Shown here one piece after another: positions 48,730 to 59,781 of a DNA stretch of 64,000 nucleotides (within the stretch, counting starts at the first letter, position 1; each line of letters begins with the position of its first letter). The notes beneath the pieces are model-generated. The model was not told the DNA's origin. It did no database searches and saw nothing but the letters and a program-made list of their open reading frames with translations. This DNA is from Chryseobacterium gleum (GTDB lineage Bacteria; Bacteroidota; Bacteroidia; Flavobacteriales_D; Crocinitomicaceae). The DNA lies in assembly GCA_945897805.1 (NCBI GenBank), contig CAMDFX010000001.1, forward strand, positions 1 to 64,000, read 5' to 3'. The translations under genes and the position numbers were made by a program.

Positions 48730-49107
48730 TTATCCAACAAGCGCTTGGTATCCTGCAGCATCAAGTAAACCATCTATTTCAGAAGGATTGCTCAATTCAA
48801 CTTTAACCATCCAACCGTCACCATAAGGATCAGAATTTACAGACTCAGGATTTGATTCTAATGCACTGTTGAATTCGATGATTTTTCCAGAAACTGGCAT
48901 GAACAAATCAGAAACAGTTTTTACTGCTTCAACAGAACCAAAAACTTCTTCTTGATCCAATTCTTCGCCTTCTGTTTCAATTTCAACGTAAACGATATCA
49001 CCCAATTCGCCTTGAGCAAAGGCAGTAATACCTACAGTAGCAATATTTCCATCAACACGAACCCACTCGTGGTCTTTCGTATATTTTAATTCAGCTGGGA
49101 TACTCAT
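48730..49107 (-). CDS. gcvH: Glycine cleavage system H protein
   Basis: [47 protein letters not shown]. Confidence 0.97.
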   Translation of the reverse strand: MSIPAELKYTKDHEWVRVDGNIATVGITAFAQGELGDIVYVEIETEGEELDQEEVFGSVEAVKTVSDLFMPVSGKIIEFNSALESNPESVNSDPYGDGWMVKVELSNPSEIDGLLDAAGYQALVG

Positions 49108-49273
49108 TTTCTTAGTCTTTAATTTTACAATGCAAATTTATTATTTTATTTGAGATTTGGGAGATATTTTAGTCTTTTGTGTGGTATTTAAAGTCATTCT
49201 ATTGATTCAAGAACCGATTTTCCAAACCTTTCCATCTCATCTTTTCAAATTATCGCATTATCTTTGTGTCCTT

Positions 49274-50359
49274 ATGGTGAATCAAGAACAGCTGAAAGAA
49301 CTGAGCACGCGCATACAAGCAATTTCTGATTATTTGAAAATTCAGGAAAAACGCGTTCAACTCCAAGAAGGAGAATTGAAGACGCAAGATCCTGACTTTT
49401 GGAATGATCCTAAAAAAGCGGAAGTGGAAATGAAATCCATTCGTACTTTAAAATTTTGGATTGCCACCTACGACGAATTGAAGTCTGATATGGACGACAT
49501 GGAAGTGCTTTTTGATTTTTTCAAAGAAGGAATGTCTGATGAATCTGAAGTTGAAGTAGCATACAAATCTCTCGCTGCTAAAGTGGAAGAATTGGAACTC
49601 AAAAACATGCTTTCTGGTGAAGAAGATCAATTGAGCGCGGTTTTGCAAATTACTTCGGGCGCTGGTGGTACAGAAAGTTGCGATTGGGCTTCTATGCTGA
49701 TGCGTATGTACATGATGTGGGGCACCAAGAATGGCTATAAATTGAAAGAATTGAATTATCAATCGGGTGATGTTGCTGGAATTAAAACAGTTACTATCGA
49801 ATTTGAAGGCGATTTTGCCTTTGGATATTTGAAGGGCGAAAATGGTGTTCACCGTTTGGTTCGTATTTCACCGTTTGATTCTAATGCCAAAAGACACACT
49901 TCTTTCGCTTCGGTGTACGTTTACCCTTTGGTGGATGATACAATCGAGATTCACATCAATCCAGCAGATATCACTTGGGACACTTTCCGTTCAGGCGGTG
50001 CAGGTGGACAAAATGTGAACAAAGTTGAAACAGCTGTGCGATTGAAACATGCACCTTCTGGAATCATAATCGAAAACTCTGAATCACGCTCTCAGCTTGG
50101 AAATAAGGAAAAAGCGATGCAATTATTGCGTTCTCAATTATACGAATTGGAATACCGTGCGCGCATGGAAAAACGCAATGAAATCGAGTCCAATAAAAAG
50201 AAAATCGAATGGGGTTCTCAAATCAGAAATTATGTGATGCATCCATATAAATTGATAAAAGACGTAAGAACTGGTCATGAAACAGGCAATGTTGAGGCAG
50301 TAATGGATGGCGATTTGAATGAATTTTTGAAGGCTTATTTAATGACCTACGGAAATTAA
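49274..50359 (+). CDS. prfB: Peptide chain release factor 2, apparently without programmed frameshift
   Basis: [44 protein letters not shown]; single uninterrupted frame from ATG 49274 (track start 49157). Confidence 0.96.
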   Translation: MVNQEQLKELSTRIQAISDYLKIQEKRVQLQEGELKTQDPDFWNDPKKAEVEMKSIRTLKFWIATYDELKSDMDDMEVLFDFFKEGMSDESEVEVAYKSLAAKVEELELKNMLSGEEDQLSAVLQITSGAGGTESCDWASMLMRMYMMWGTKNGYKLKELNYQSGDVAGIKTVTIEFEGDFAFGYLKGENGVHRLVRISPFDSNAKRHTSFASVYVYPLVDDTIEIHINPADITWDTFRSGGAGGQNVNKVETAVRLKHAPSGIIIENSESRSQLGNKEKAMQLLRSQLYELEYRARMEKRNEIESNKKKIEWGSQIRNYVMHPYKLIKDVRTGHETGNVEAVMDGDLNEFLKAYLMTYGN

Positions 50360-50369
50360 TTTTCTCAAA

Positions 50370-50723
50370 ATGAAGACAATCATTTATCACAACAATCAAT
50401 GCGGTAAAAGTCGTGCAGCCTTGGAAGTATTGAAACAATTACGCCTTGGTTTTGAAGTGATTGAATATTTAAAAAATCCTCCAACGGCTAAAGAATTGAA
50501 GTCGATTTTGAAATTGCTCCAAATTCCTGCTGAAGCTTTAATTCGCAAAGGTGAATCCGCTTTCAATGAAAATTTCAAAGGCAAAACATTGACTGAAGCC
50601 GATTGGATTGATGCAATGGTTCGATTTCCAAAATTGATTGAGCGACCAATCGTCATTTATGGAAATAAAGCTGCAATTGGCAGACCGATTGAAAAAGTGA
50701 TTGAATTATTTGACAAAAAATAA
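50370..50723 (+). CDS. Arsenate reductase (ArsC) family protein
   Basis: IIYHNNQCGKSRAALEVL; KGESAFNENFKG; RPIVIYGNKAAIGRPIEKV. Confidence 0.9.
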   Translation: MKTIIYHNNQCGKSRAALEVLKQLRLGFEVIEYLKNPPTAKELKSILKLLQIPAEALIRKGESAFNENFKGKTLTEADWIDAMVRFPKLIERPIVIYGNKAAIGRPIEKVIELFDKK

Positions 50724-50751
50724 ACCCAATTGAAAATTCAAATGGGTTTAG
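50722..50751. terminator. Possible bidirectional terminator hairpin
   Basis: AAACCCAATTGAA-N2/3-TTCAAATGGGTTT between convergent genes; minus strand followed by ATTTTTT. Confidence 0.6.
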
Positions 50752-50767
50752 AAAGATTTGATCTCAG

Positions 50768-51451
50768 TTAGAAATTGGGTTTCAATTCATGAGATTTGTA
50801 AAATTCTTCGATATATTTAACGGCTTCATCTGCAGTGTCAACTACTTTAAAAAAATGCATATCTTCAGGAGAAATATTGTTCTCTTTTTCTAACATTACT
50901 TTTTGAATCCAATCAACCAAACCATCCCAATAATCATGACCGATTAAAACAACAGGCATTTTTTTGATTTTCTTAGTTTGAATCAATGTTAATGCTTCAA
51001 AAAGTTCATCAATCGTTCCCATTCCGCCGGGAAGAATGACAAATCCTTGGGCATATTTCACAAACATCACTTTGCGTACAAAGAAATAGCGAAAATCAAG
51101 CACTTTATCTAAATCGATGTATTGATTGTGACTTTGTTCAAACGGTAAATTGATATTCAGTCCAACGGAAGCACCGCCGCCTTCTTGCGCGCCTTTATTT
51201 CCAGCTTCCATGATTCCTGGTCCACCGCCAGTAATGACTCCATAACCTGCTTTGGTCAATTTATGCGCAACATCAATCGCTAGTTGGTAGTATTTATTGT
51301 CAGGCTTTGTGCGCGCCGAACCAAAAATAGAAATACATGGCCCAATTTGCGCCATACGGTCATATCCTTCAACGAATTCTGACATGATTTTGAAAATGGC
51401 CCAACTGTCGTTTGTTTTGATAGCATTCCAATCCTTCTTTGCTGCGTGCAT
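50768..51451 (-). CDS. LOG family / TIGR00730 Rossmann-fold protein
   Basis: GYGVITGGGPGIMEAGNKGA; FVILPGGMGTIDELFEALTLIQT. Confidence 0.95.
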   Translation of the reverse strand: MHAAKKDWNAIKTNDSWAIFKIMSEFVEGYDRMAQIGPCISIFGSARTKPDNKYYQLAIDVAHKLTKAGYGVITGGGPGIMEAGNKGAQEGGGASVGLNINLPFEQSHNQYIDLDKVLDFRYFFVRKVMFVKYAQGFVILPGGMGTIDELFEALTLIQTKKIKKMPVVLIGHDYWDGLVDWIQKVMLEKENNISPEDMHFFKVVDTADEAVKYIEEFYKSHELKPNF

Positions 51452-51621
51452 AAAATAGTTTTTTTAACAAAATTAATTTTAAAGATGGATAGTGAAGTGT
51501 CTTTTTTGTTTTTGGGAATCGATCCGCAAAAAACAAATACCGTTGGTTTTATCCTTTGATAAACTAAAGGTAGTATAAAATTTTTAATCGAGAATGAAGC
51601 TTTGTAAATTGTTTTGAAATT

Positions 51622-54444
51622 TTACTGTTTCAATTCCATTTGCAAATATTGTGCAGTATAGGAACGTTTCATTGCCTTTTTGACCATGTTTTCTGGCGTT
51701 CCTGCAAATAAAATTTCTCCCCCACCTTTACCGCCTTCAGGACCAATATCAACTATGTAATCAGCTACTTTAACAATGTCTAAATTGTGTTCAATAACCA
51801 AAACTGTATTTCCTTCATCTACTAATCGTTGCAACACAATCAAGAGTAAACGAATATCTTCAAAATGCAATCCTGTGGATGGTTCGTCTAAAATATAAAT
51901 GGTGTTCCCAGTTCCTTTTTTGGCAAGTTCTGTGGACAATTTGATTCGTTGCGCTTCGCCACCAGAAAGGGTAGTGGACGCTTGACCCAGTTTTACATAA
52001 CCCAATCCAACAGAAACCATGGTGTCTAGGACGCGGAAAATTTTAGGAATTTTTTCAAAGAAAATAGCTGCATCATCGATGTTCATTTCAAGTACATCGC
52101 TGATTGATTTCCCTTTGTAACGAACTTCCAATGTTTCACGATTATAACGTTTTCCTTGACAGCCGTCACAATCCACGTAAACATCTGGTAGAAAGTTCAT
52201 TTCAATCACTTTTACGCCACCGCCACCGCAAGTTTCACATCTTCCTCCGGCCACATTGAACGAAAATCTTCCAGGTTTATAACCGCGAATTTGCGCTTCA
52301 GGCATACTCGCATATAAACTTCTAATTTCAGTGAAAACATTCGTGTAAGTAGCTGGATTTGAACGAGGTGTTCTTCCAATCGGACTTTGGTCAATTTCAA
52401 TCACTTTATCTAATAATTCCAAGCCATTAAAATTTTTGTATGGCATGGGTTTTTTAACACCATTGTAAATATGCGCATTCAAAATGGGATACAAAGTGTG
52501 GTTGATTAAAGTTGATTTTCCACTTCCTGAAACGCCTGTGATGCAGGTAAAAGTTCCCAAGGGAATGTGTAAATCAACATTTTGTAAATTGTGACCAGAA
52601 GCACCTATTAAGCTGATTTTGTTTCCATTGCCTTTTCGTCTCTTTTTCGGAATTTCAATTTTCATTTCACCCCGCAAGTATTTAGTCGTGAATGAATCTT
52701 TGGAATGTAAATCACCAAAAGGCGCTGCATTGATAATTTGACCGCCATGAATTCCAGCTCCAGGGCCAATATCAACCACAAAATCAGCGGCTTCAATCAT
52801 TTCTTTGTCGTGTTCAACAACAATGACTGAATTTCCAGTATCACGCAATTTTTTGAGTGAATTGATCAATCGCGTATTGTCTTTTTGATGTAATCCAATA
52901 CTTGGTTCATCCAAAACATACAGCACGTTCATCAGCTCTGAACCGATTTGAGTTGCCAAACGAATACGCTGTGCTTCGCCACCAGAAAGTGTTTTGGCTG
53001 AACGATTTAATGATAAATAATCCAATCCAACTTCTAAAATAAAGTTCAATCGATCTTTGATTTCTTTGATAATTTCAGTTCCAATTTTCAGTTCCGAAGG
53101 AGATAAATTTTGTTCCAAAGTATTAAACCAGATTTTCAATTCACCAATATCTGATTGAGCTAATTCACCAATATTTTTGCCGTTAATTTTGAAAAAATGC
53201 GCTTCTTTTTTGATTCTCGTTCCTTGGCAAGTTGGACAAATAACGCGATTCATGAAGCTTTGCGCCCAACGTTGAATTGCGGCTGAACTTTCGTCAGAAT
53301 GGCGCGTCAAAAAGTTTACAATCCCTTCAAAAATAATTGATTTATTTTTAGGAGAACGCTCCATTCCTTCATTTCCATTCAACAAAATATGCAACAAATC
53401 TTCCGGAATTTCTTCCAAAGGCGTGTTGATCGAATATCCTTCTTGAATCAAGAACGTATCAATTTTTTCAAAAATCCAGGTTTTTTTATATTCCCCCAAA
53501 GGAGCCAAACCGCCTTTTTTGATGGATAATTTGAAATTAGGAATAATTTTTTCAAGATCGACTTCTGAAATTTCTCCCAATCCGTTGCAAGTTTGGCAAG
53601 CGCCATAAGGGGAGTTGAATGAAAATAAGCTCGGCTCAGGTTCTGGATAACTGATTCCAGAAGTTGGACACATTAAAGCACGACTAAAATGACGCACTTG
53701 ATTGCTTTCAAAATCCATCACCATCATGGCTTTTGAGCCTTGTTTCATCGCGGTGATTACAGAATCATAAATGCGTTTTCTATCCGAACTATCAATGATT
53801 AGCCTATCGATGACAATTTCGATATCATGCACTTTATATCGATCCACGCGCATTCCGCTTTCGATGTCTTTGATTTCGCCATCTATACGAACTTTGGAAA
53901 ATCCCATTTTACGGATTTGTTCAAATAATTCGCGGTAATGTCCTTTTCTCCCTTTTATTTTTGGGGAAAGAATGACTACTTTTTTCCCTTGGTAATTTTC
54001 GATTATAAGGTCAACAATTTGATCGTCAGAATATTTGACCATTGCTTCGCCAGTTTCATAAGAATAGGCGGTACCAACTCTTGCGAAGAAAAGTCTTAGA
54101 AAATCATAAATTTCTGTAATTGTTCCAACTGTTGAACGCGGCGAACGAGAAACAGTTTTTTGTTCAATCGAAATAACAGGACTTAAGCCATCAATTTTAT
54201 CCACATCAGGACGTTCTAGTCCTCCTAAAAATTGTCGTGCATAGGAGGAAAAAGTTTCAATGTAACGCCTTTGACCTTCCGCAAAAATAGTATCAAAAGC
54301 CAGTGAGGACTTTCCGGAGCCAGAAAGACCAGTAAAAACGACTAATTTGTTGCGCGGAATTTTTAAATCTATGTTTTTGAGATTGTGTTCTCTAGCACCG
54401 TAAACCTCTATGTATTTTTGTTCGTCTTCTACTTCTTCTTTCAT
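51622..54444 (-). CDS. uvrA: Excinuclease ABC subunit A
   Basis: [38 protein letters not shown]; two LSGGEAQRI; zinc CxxC motifs. Confidence 0.98.
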   Translation of the reverse strand: MKEEVEDEQKYIEVYGAREHNLKNIDLKIPRNKLVVFTGLSGSGKSSLAFDTIFAEGQRRYIETFSSYARQFLGGLERPDVDKIDGLSPVISIEQKTVSRSPRSTVGTITEIYDFLRLFFARVGTAYSYETGEAMVKYSDDQIVDLIIENYQGKKVVILSPKIKGRKGHYRELFEQIRKMGFSKVRIDGEIKDIESGMRVDRYKVHDIEIVIDRLIIDSSDRKRIYDSVITAMKQGSKAMMVMDFESNQVRHFSRALMCPTSGISYPEPEPSLFSFNSPYGACQTCNGLGEISEVDLEKIIPNFKLSIKKGGLAPLGEYKKTWIFEKIDTFLIQEGYSINTPLEEIPEDLLHILLNGNEGMERSPKNKSIIFEGIVNFLTRHSDESSAAIQRWAQSFMNRVICPTCQGTRIKKEAHFFKINGKNIGELAQSDIGELKIWFNTLEQNLSPSELKIGTEIIKEIKDRLNFILEVGLDYLSLNRSAKTLSGGEAQRIRLATQIGSELMNVLYVLDEPSIGLHQKDNTRLINSLKKLRDTGNSVIVVEHDKEMIEAADFVVDIGPGAGIHGGQIINAAPFGDLHSKDSFTTKYLRGEMKIEIPKKRRKGNGNKISLIGASGHNLQNVDLHIPLGTFTCITGVSGSGKSTLINHTLYPILNAHIYNGVKKPMPYKNFNGLELLDKVIEIDQSPIGRTPRSNPATYTNVFTEIRSLYASMPEAQIRGYKPGRFSFNVAGGRCETCGGGGVKVIEMNFLPDVYVDCDGCQGKRYNRETLEVRYKGKSISDVLEMNIDDAAIFFEKIPKIFRVLDTMVSVGLGYVKLGQASTTLSGGEAQRIKLSTELAKKGTGNTIYILDEPSTGLHFEDIRLLLIVLQRLVDEGNTVLVIEHNLDIVKVADYIVDIGPEGGKGGGEILFAGTPENMVKKAMKRSYTAQYLQMELKQ

Positions 54445-55364
54445 TTGAGATATTGCTTGTACGGTTTCAAGTTTTCACTTTCCGTGGGCAAAAGTAATTG
54501 ATAAGTTTTGTTTTTGATTGTTAATTTATTTCCTTTTAACCAAGGATTTAATTTAGTCAAAATCTTAAAATTGATACCTTTTTCCAGCGCCCATTTGGCT
54601 AAGTTCGGAATACTTTGTTTAACAATAACACGCTTTGTTTTAAAAGGTTCATATAATTTTAATTTATCGGTATTGAAGCCATAAGCTTTGGGGTTTTCAA
54701 AGATTAATTTGACTGCTAAAATTCGAAAAACGTATCTTGAAGTTTCGCTATTTTGGTCTGTATCGAAATAGTGATCAGTGCCTTGCCAACGCATATCTTG
54801 TCGCACACCGCCGATTCCACGGTTGTATGCTGCAGATGCAAGCAACCAATCTTTCAAGGTGTCTTGCGCGTTTCGAAGGTAAGCACAAGCTGCTCTCGTA
54901 CTTTTTTCGACGTGCAATCTTTCGTCGATTTCGTCGGATATTTCCAAATCATATTCTTTGGCTGTGTACGGCATAAATTGCCAAAAGCCTTGCGCACCAA
55001 CGGGGCTTGTAGCTTGCACTAAACCGCTTTCGATTACCGCTAAATATTTGAAATCATCAGGAATTTTCTCTTCTTTCAAAATACGTTCTATCATAGGAAA
55101 CCAGCGATTTGCACGTTTTAATATTTGTGCAGTAGCACTTTGATAATATGCGTTTGTTAGCACTTCACGGTCTAATCTCTCAATGATGTCTTCGTCGCGC
55201 AAAATAATATTTTCGCCTGCAAAATTCATTGATTCTGGCAAATTTGGAATTGTAGTGAAGCCAATTTGTGTATTTTGTACGTTTTTTACCTTAGGGGATT
55301 TTTCCTGTTGATTGGAGCAACTTGACACAATCAATATTATGAAAATCAGTGATTTAAAATTCAT
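54441..55364 (-). CDS. Lytic transglycosylase domain-containing lipoprotein
   Basis: LAVIESGLVQATSPVGAQGFWQFMPYTAKEY; ASAAYNRGIGGV. Confidence 0.93.
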   Translation of the reverse strand: MNFKSLIFIILIVSSCSNQQEKSPKVKNVQNTQIGFTTIPNLPESMNFAGENIILRDEDIIERLDREVLTNAYYQSATAQILKRANRWFPMIERILKEEKIPDDFKYLAVIESGLVQATSPVGAQGFWQFMPYTAKEYDLEISDEIDERLHVEKSTRAACAYLRNAQDTLKDWLLASAAYNRGIGGVRQDMRWQGTDHYFDTDQNSETSRYVFRILAVKLIFENPKAYGFNTDKLKLYEPFKTKRVIVKQSIPNLAKWALEKGINFKILTKLNPWLKGNKLTIKNKTYQLLLPTESENLKPYKQYLK

Positions 55365-55390
55365 GAATACAATGAAATAAAAGTGATTGA

Positions 55391-56464
55391 TTACTTAATT
55401 TTATGGGCATATTTTTGCGTTAACCTAAAAAGAATCGCAAAAACAAGCACAAAATACAAAGCAAAAAATCCAAGTACCCAGTATATTTTTAAGATGATTA
55501 AATATACCATTATTGAGCTAAGAACGACAGAAATTACAGATATAATAACAAAAACATACCAAACTTTGATGTCATTCAACCCTGCATAAACCAAATGGTG
55601 CGTGGTATGGTCTTTTCCCCCAATCATCGGCGATTTTCCTTTTCTCAATCTGTTAATTACTACAGTTAAAGTATCTACAGCTGAAGGAGTAAATGCCACT
55701 AGGCAAATTAACAAGCCTGTCCAAGATGGACTTTCAATACTTTCACCAGCATCCCAAAGATTGTGAATGGCAAAAAAGGAAACAAAGAGAGCGATAAATT
55801 GACTTCCTGCATCACCCATGAAAAGTTTACTTGGATTGATATTTAATTTCAAAAAACCAAACATTGCGCCAATCTGAGAAACTAATAATATGGACCAGAT
55901 ATTTCGATTTACTTCAAATACTAGATAGGAAGAAGTCAAACAAGCAGCTAAGATGAATACAACAACAGTTCCCGCTATCCCGTCCATGTTGTCCAACATA
56001 TTGAGCGAATTCATGACTGCAATGACCCATAAAACAGTTATAAATGCGTCAATCCAAAAGTTGTGCGTTAGATTAATCATTGAATCTGTGAAAACGAAAA
56101 TTACTCCACAACTAATTTGAACAGCCAATTTAATTAATGGCTTGGTATTGTATGCATCATCAGCTAATCCCATTAGAAAAGCCATTGAGCCAGCAGTAAA
56201 TAATCCTATGAATTGTTTGTTCTGAAAAATACTTTGGTCCTCGCTGAAAACAATGCTATAGCCGATAGCCGAAAAAAGAAATACAACAAAAAAACTTATC
56301 CCGCCAAGAGAAGGTTTTGATTGATTGCTCCATCTTACTACTACGTCGTTCTTATTCCTAATACCTAGGGTTTCAGAAAAACGCAATAAAAATATGTTGA
56401 TTATATAGGAAACTATAACACCAGCAACAAAAAATGCAATCAATAAAACTATTTTTTCAATCAA
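55391..56464 (-). CDS. MraY/WecA family UDP-HexNAc-1-phosphate transferase
   Basis: NSLNMLDNMDGIAG; KLFMGDAGSQFIAL; GGKDHTTHHLVYAGL. Confidence 0.94.
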   Translation of the reverse strand: MIEKIVLLIAFFVAGVIVSYIINIFLLRFSETLGIRNKNDVVVRWSNQSKPSLGGISFFVVFLFSAIGYSIVFSEDQSIFQNKQFIGLFTAGSMAFLMGLADDAYNTKPLIKLAVQISCGVIFVFTDSMINLTHNFWIDAFITVLWVIAVMNSLNMLDNMDGIAGTVVVFILAACLTSSYLVFEVNRNIWSILLVSQIGAMFGFLKLNINPSKLFMGDAGSQFIALFVSFFAIHNLWDAGESIESPSWTGLLICLVAFTPSAVDTLTVVINRLRKGKSPMIGGKDHTTHHLVYAGLNDIKVWYVFVIISVISVVLSSIMVYLIILKIYWVLGFFALYFVLVFAILFRLTQKYAHKIK

Positions 56465-56558
56465 AACGCGAAAATAAAAATTTGGGGCAAAGTTAGAAAA
56501 AAGTTAGACTAAGTGATTGAATTTCTATACAACTAAACATATTTAATGAAAGGATATT

Positions 56559-58946
56559 TTAGTAAACGCTTTTCTTTTTTCTGCTTTTGCGCTTTTTTCC
56601 ACTATCATCATCTTCATAATATCCTTGTCCATATCCATATCCATAACCATATCCATAACCATATCCATACTTTCTATTACTTGAATCTACACCATTCAGA
56701 ATAACATTCAAAGATTTTAATTGTTGTACTTCAAACAATTCAATTACACGTTCTGCGAAGATTCTTTTTGAATAGTTTGCTTTGAAAATATAAATAGGAA
56801 TGTCAGCATTGGCTAAAACAGGAATTCCGTCAGATACCAGTCCCACAGGAGGGTTGTCGATGATGACACAATCATATCTAGATTTTAACTCCTCTAAAAT
56901 GTTTTTGAAAGAGTCACTTAATATTAATTCTGATGGATTTGGTGGTACTTCGCCAGCTGTTATAAAATCTAGATTCTTTACTTCAGAATGCTGAATACAC
57001 TCTTCAAGAGTAGAATGGAGGATAATCAAATTGCTCATCCCATTGTCGTTTTTGACGTTAAAAGCTAAATGTACTTTTGGTTTACGCATGTCCAAATCGA
57101 CAATGATGGTTTTTTTGCCAGATAAAGCTATAATTCCAGCAAGGTTCAGTGCCACAAATGTTTTTCCTTCTCCAGAAACGGAAGATGAGATTGCGATTAC
57201 CTTGGCATTTTCGTTCACGAAACTCAAATTTGAACGAATACTTCTCATTGCTTCTGCCATTCTGGATTTAGAAGATTCATTGACCACAATTTGAGAAAAT
57301 TCCATTTTTCCCTTGACTGTTGGAACTCCACCTAAGAAACTAATATTATCTGGCAGGAGTTTTTTCAAGTCCTCCATGCTGTTGATTTCGTTATAAGTTA
57401 AATACCTGTAGATTATTAAACCAAGACCAATTAATAATCCAAATAAGAAAAATGAAATGTAAATAATTTTTCTGTTTGGACTTACAGGTATTACAGGAAC
57501 AAATGGTTTACTTAAAACACGGCTAGTTGGCGCATAACCTGCGTTTGAAATAGCATACTGCGCTTTTTTTTCAGTGAGTAATGAGTAATATTTTTCGTTT
57601 AATTCTTGCATAGATTTTAAACGGCTAAATTCCATTTTTTTTGAAGGCAGTTGGAAATATTCACCACTTATTAAATCAATTCTTAATTGCAGAATTTTTA
57701 TATTGTCAGCTAATCTTTCTTGAATCACTGACATACTTCTTTTAATAGAATAAATTTTATTTTCAATCCTTTCATTGATATTTTTTATTTCAGGATTTTC
57801 AGGTTTTAATTTGAAAAGTAAATCTTCTTTTTTTTCCAAAATTTGATGTAAATCCTCAATTTGATTTGAAAGAGCATTTTCGTAGCTTTTACCAAGCATT
57901 TCTGGTAAAATCTTATAAATCTCTAATCTATTGGGTTCAGCTTTTAACTTAGATGAAACCAATCTCAGAGTAGCAAGTTCATCCTTTGTAATATTTAATT
58001 CATCAGTATATTTATCTAAATCTCCATTTAATTTTGCTCCTGCCATATCAGGATCAGGTAAATTTGAATTTCTTTGAAAATTTGCTAAACTATCTTTGGA
58101 TAATTTCAATTCCACTGACAAAGAATCAAGTTGTGATTCAATAAAAAATAAAATATTGTCTGAACTTTGCTTTTTAAGATTTTCATCATATTCAAAAAAC
58201 GCTTCGGTAACAGCCCTAACTATATCATGGCACAACACAGGATTATAGGCTTGATAACTGATTTGAATAGTTTTAGCTTCTACATTTATAGGGTTGATGA
58301 TTAAACCAGTCAATAATCTTTCTACTAAACTTCCCTTTTCATTAAAAGTAAAGTAGAGTTTGTTTGCATCACTTGCAATTTTAAATTCTTCTATATTGGA
58401 GGCTTTAATGACCACATTAAAATGCTTATTTTTAATGTTTTTATGTAAATCACCTATAGATGAATATTTAATTCCATTTAAACTATAAGATAAATTTACT
58501 TTTCCATTTTCGAATTTTACATAAATGGGCACATTACATAAAGTTGAATCATTTAAAGCATAAGGTTGAACATTAAAAGTGCTCATTAAATATAGTTCTT
58601 CAGTTAAGATTTTACCTTTTGAAAACAAACTGACATTCATATTTAATTTATCAATTGCTTTTTCAAAAAGTAATTGAGATTTCAAGAGTTCTATTTCTGA
58701 AGAAACATTGTTTTTAGTGTTTATGTTTTCTACGTTTATTATCTGTCGGGCTTGGTCGGTATTTTCAATTTGAATCAAAGAACTTGATTCAAAAATAGCT
58801 TTGGTATATCTCAAAAACAGATATGCAAAACAGGTAAAAATAAAAACAAAAAACAGTGGCCAATACCAATATCTTTTAACTACAGAATTTAGAATATAGG
58901 GGTTATATTCCTTATTTATAATAACTTTTTTTGAATTAGTCGCCAC
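56559..58946 (-). CDS. Polysaccharide biosynthesis tyrosine autokinase (Wzc-like)
   Basis: Wzz domain; Walker A SSVSGEGKTFVALNLAG; VDLDMRKPKVH; DNPPVGLVSDG; C-terminal YGYGYGYGYGYGYGQGYYEDDD. Confidence 0.94.
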   Translation of the reverse strand: MATNSKKVIINKEYNPYILNSVVKRYWYWPLFFVFIFTCFAYLFLRYTKAIFESSSLIQIENTDQARQIINVENINTKNNVSSEIELLKSQLLFEKAIDKLNMNVSLFSKGKILTEELYLMSTFNVQPYALNDSTLCNVPIYVKFENGKVNLSYSLNGIKYSSIGDLHKNIKNKHFNVVIKASNIEEFKIASDANKLYFTFNEKGSLVERLLTGLIINPINVEAKTIQISYQAYNPVLCHDIVRAVTEAFFEYDENLKKQSSDNILFFIESQLDSLSVELKLSKDSLANFQRNSNLPDPDMAGAKLNGDLDKYTDELNITKDELATLRLVSSKLKAEPNRLEIYKILPEMLGKSYENALSNQIEDLHQILEKKEDLLFKLKPENPEIKNINERIENKIYSIKRSMSVIQERLADNIKILQLRIDLISGEYFQLPSKKMEFSRLKSMQELNEKYYSLLTEKKAQYAISNAGYAPTSRVLSKPFVPVIPVSPNRKIIYISFFLFGLLIGLGLIIYRYLTYNEINSMEDLKKLLPDNISFLGGVPTVKGKMEFSQIVVNESSKSRMAEAMRSIRSNLSFVNENAKVIAISSSVSGEGKTFVALNLAGIIALSGKKTIIVDLDMRKPKVHLAFNVKNDNGMSNLIILHSTLEECIQHSEVKNLDFITAGEVPPNPSELILSDSFKNILEELKSRYDCVIIDNPPVGLVSDGIPVLANADIPIYIFKANYSKRIFAERVIELFEVQQLKSLNVILNGVDSSNRKYGYGYGYGYGYGYGQGYYEDDDSGKKRKSRKKKSVY
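56629..56669 (-). repeat. 12-bp coding microrepeat (TATGGATATGGT)n
   Basis: ccatatccatatccataaccatatccataaccatatccata; encodes the (YG)n tail of the Wzc-like kinase. Confidence 0.9.
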
Positions 58947-58950
58947 GGTT

Positions 58951-59781
58951 TTACTTTAGATTATTAACAATTGAGAAAATAAGCAATACACCTGACAAGA
59001 CCCCAAGAATTGGGGCACTTTGTTTAAGAAGCTCTGCCGCAATGTTTGGATTAGGCTCCACGTAAATATAATCATTTGCCTGCACATATAAATCTGCATA
59101 TATCAATCCATTTATTGAAGATAAATCAATGGGATAAATTACTCTTTTCCCATCGAGATATCTTATTAACTTGATATCTTTTGTTTTTCCCCTTGATGAA
59201 ATTCCACCCGCATCGGCAATAATTTCCATTATTGTAGTATTGTTATTTTTTAAGTAAATTACTTTTGCTTGGCCTCCTTCACCTGGGAAGACAATTACTC
59301 TTTTATTCGTTACTTTCAACTGAACAAAAGGATCGAGGTAGTGTTTTGAAAACAATTTTTTCAACGAATCTTCAGCTTGCTTTATGGTTAATCCTAAAAT
59401 AGTAACTTCACCAACTACAGGCAGCATAGTTTTCCCATCCGTTCTAATCAAATATTCATTTTGATTTCCACCACCTCCAGAACCTGCTTGACCGGTTCCA
59501 GTCAATCCTTCCAAAATATTTTTACCATCATTGGTGCTTAAGGTGAAAGTAAATTTATCATCTATAGACATTCTAAAGTCTTCTTTAAATAATAATGGAA
59601 CTGAATCTTTGTTGTACAGCTTGTAATATTTTTCTTGCACAGTCTTCAAAGAATCAGGTTTTGGTTCTGATTCCTTCGGTATTTTCAGCATTAAACTGCT
59701 ATTAATTCCGCAACTGCAAAAAATAAGGAGTAATAACCCGATTGAAAAGTATTTGTAATATTTAGAATTGATTTTTCTCAT
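58951..59781 (-). CDS. Polysaccharide biosynthesis/export lipoprotein (Wza-like)
   Basis: Lipobox LLLLIFCSCG; YLIRTDGKTMLPVVGEVTILGLTIKQAEDSL; C-terminal TM. Confidence 0.92.
   Translation of the reverse strand: MRKINSKYYKYFSIGLLLLIFCSCGINSSLMLKIPKESEPKPDSLKTVQEKYYKLYNKDSVPLLFKEDFRMSIDDKFTFTLSTNDGKNILEGLTGTGQAGSGGGGNQNEYLIRTDGKTMLPVVGEVTILGLTIKQAEDSLKKLFSKHYLDPFVQLKVTNKRVIVFPGEGGQAKVIYLKNNNTTIMEIIADAGGISSRGKTKDIKLIRYLDGKRVIYPIDLSSINGLIYADLYVQANDYIYVEPNPNIAAELLKQSAPILGVLSGVLLIFSIVNNLK

Noticed and set aside
49157-49273. 39-aa N-terminal extension of prfB in the ORF track
   Set aside because: Contains the TATCTTTG promoter-like element; the conserved protein begins near [10 protein letters not shown] at 49274.
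56623-56671. Short repeats considered as a CRISPR or satellite array
   Set aside because: In-frame coding repeats with no spacers.
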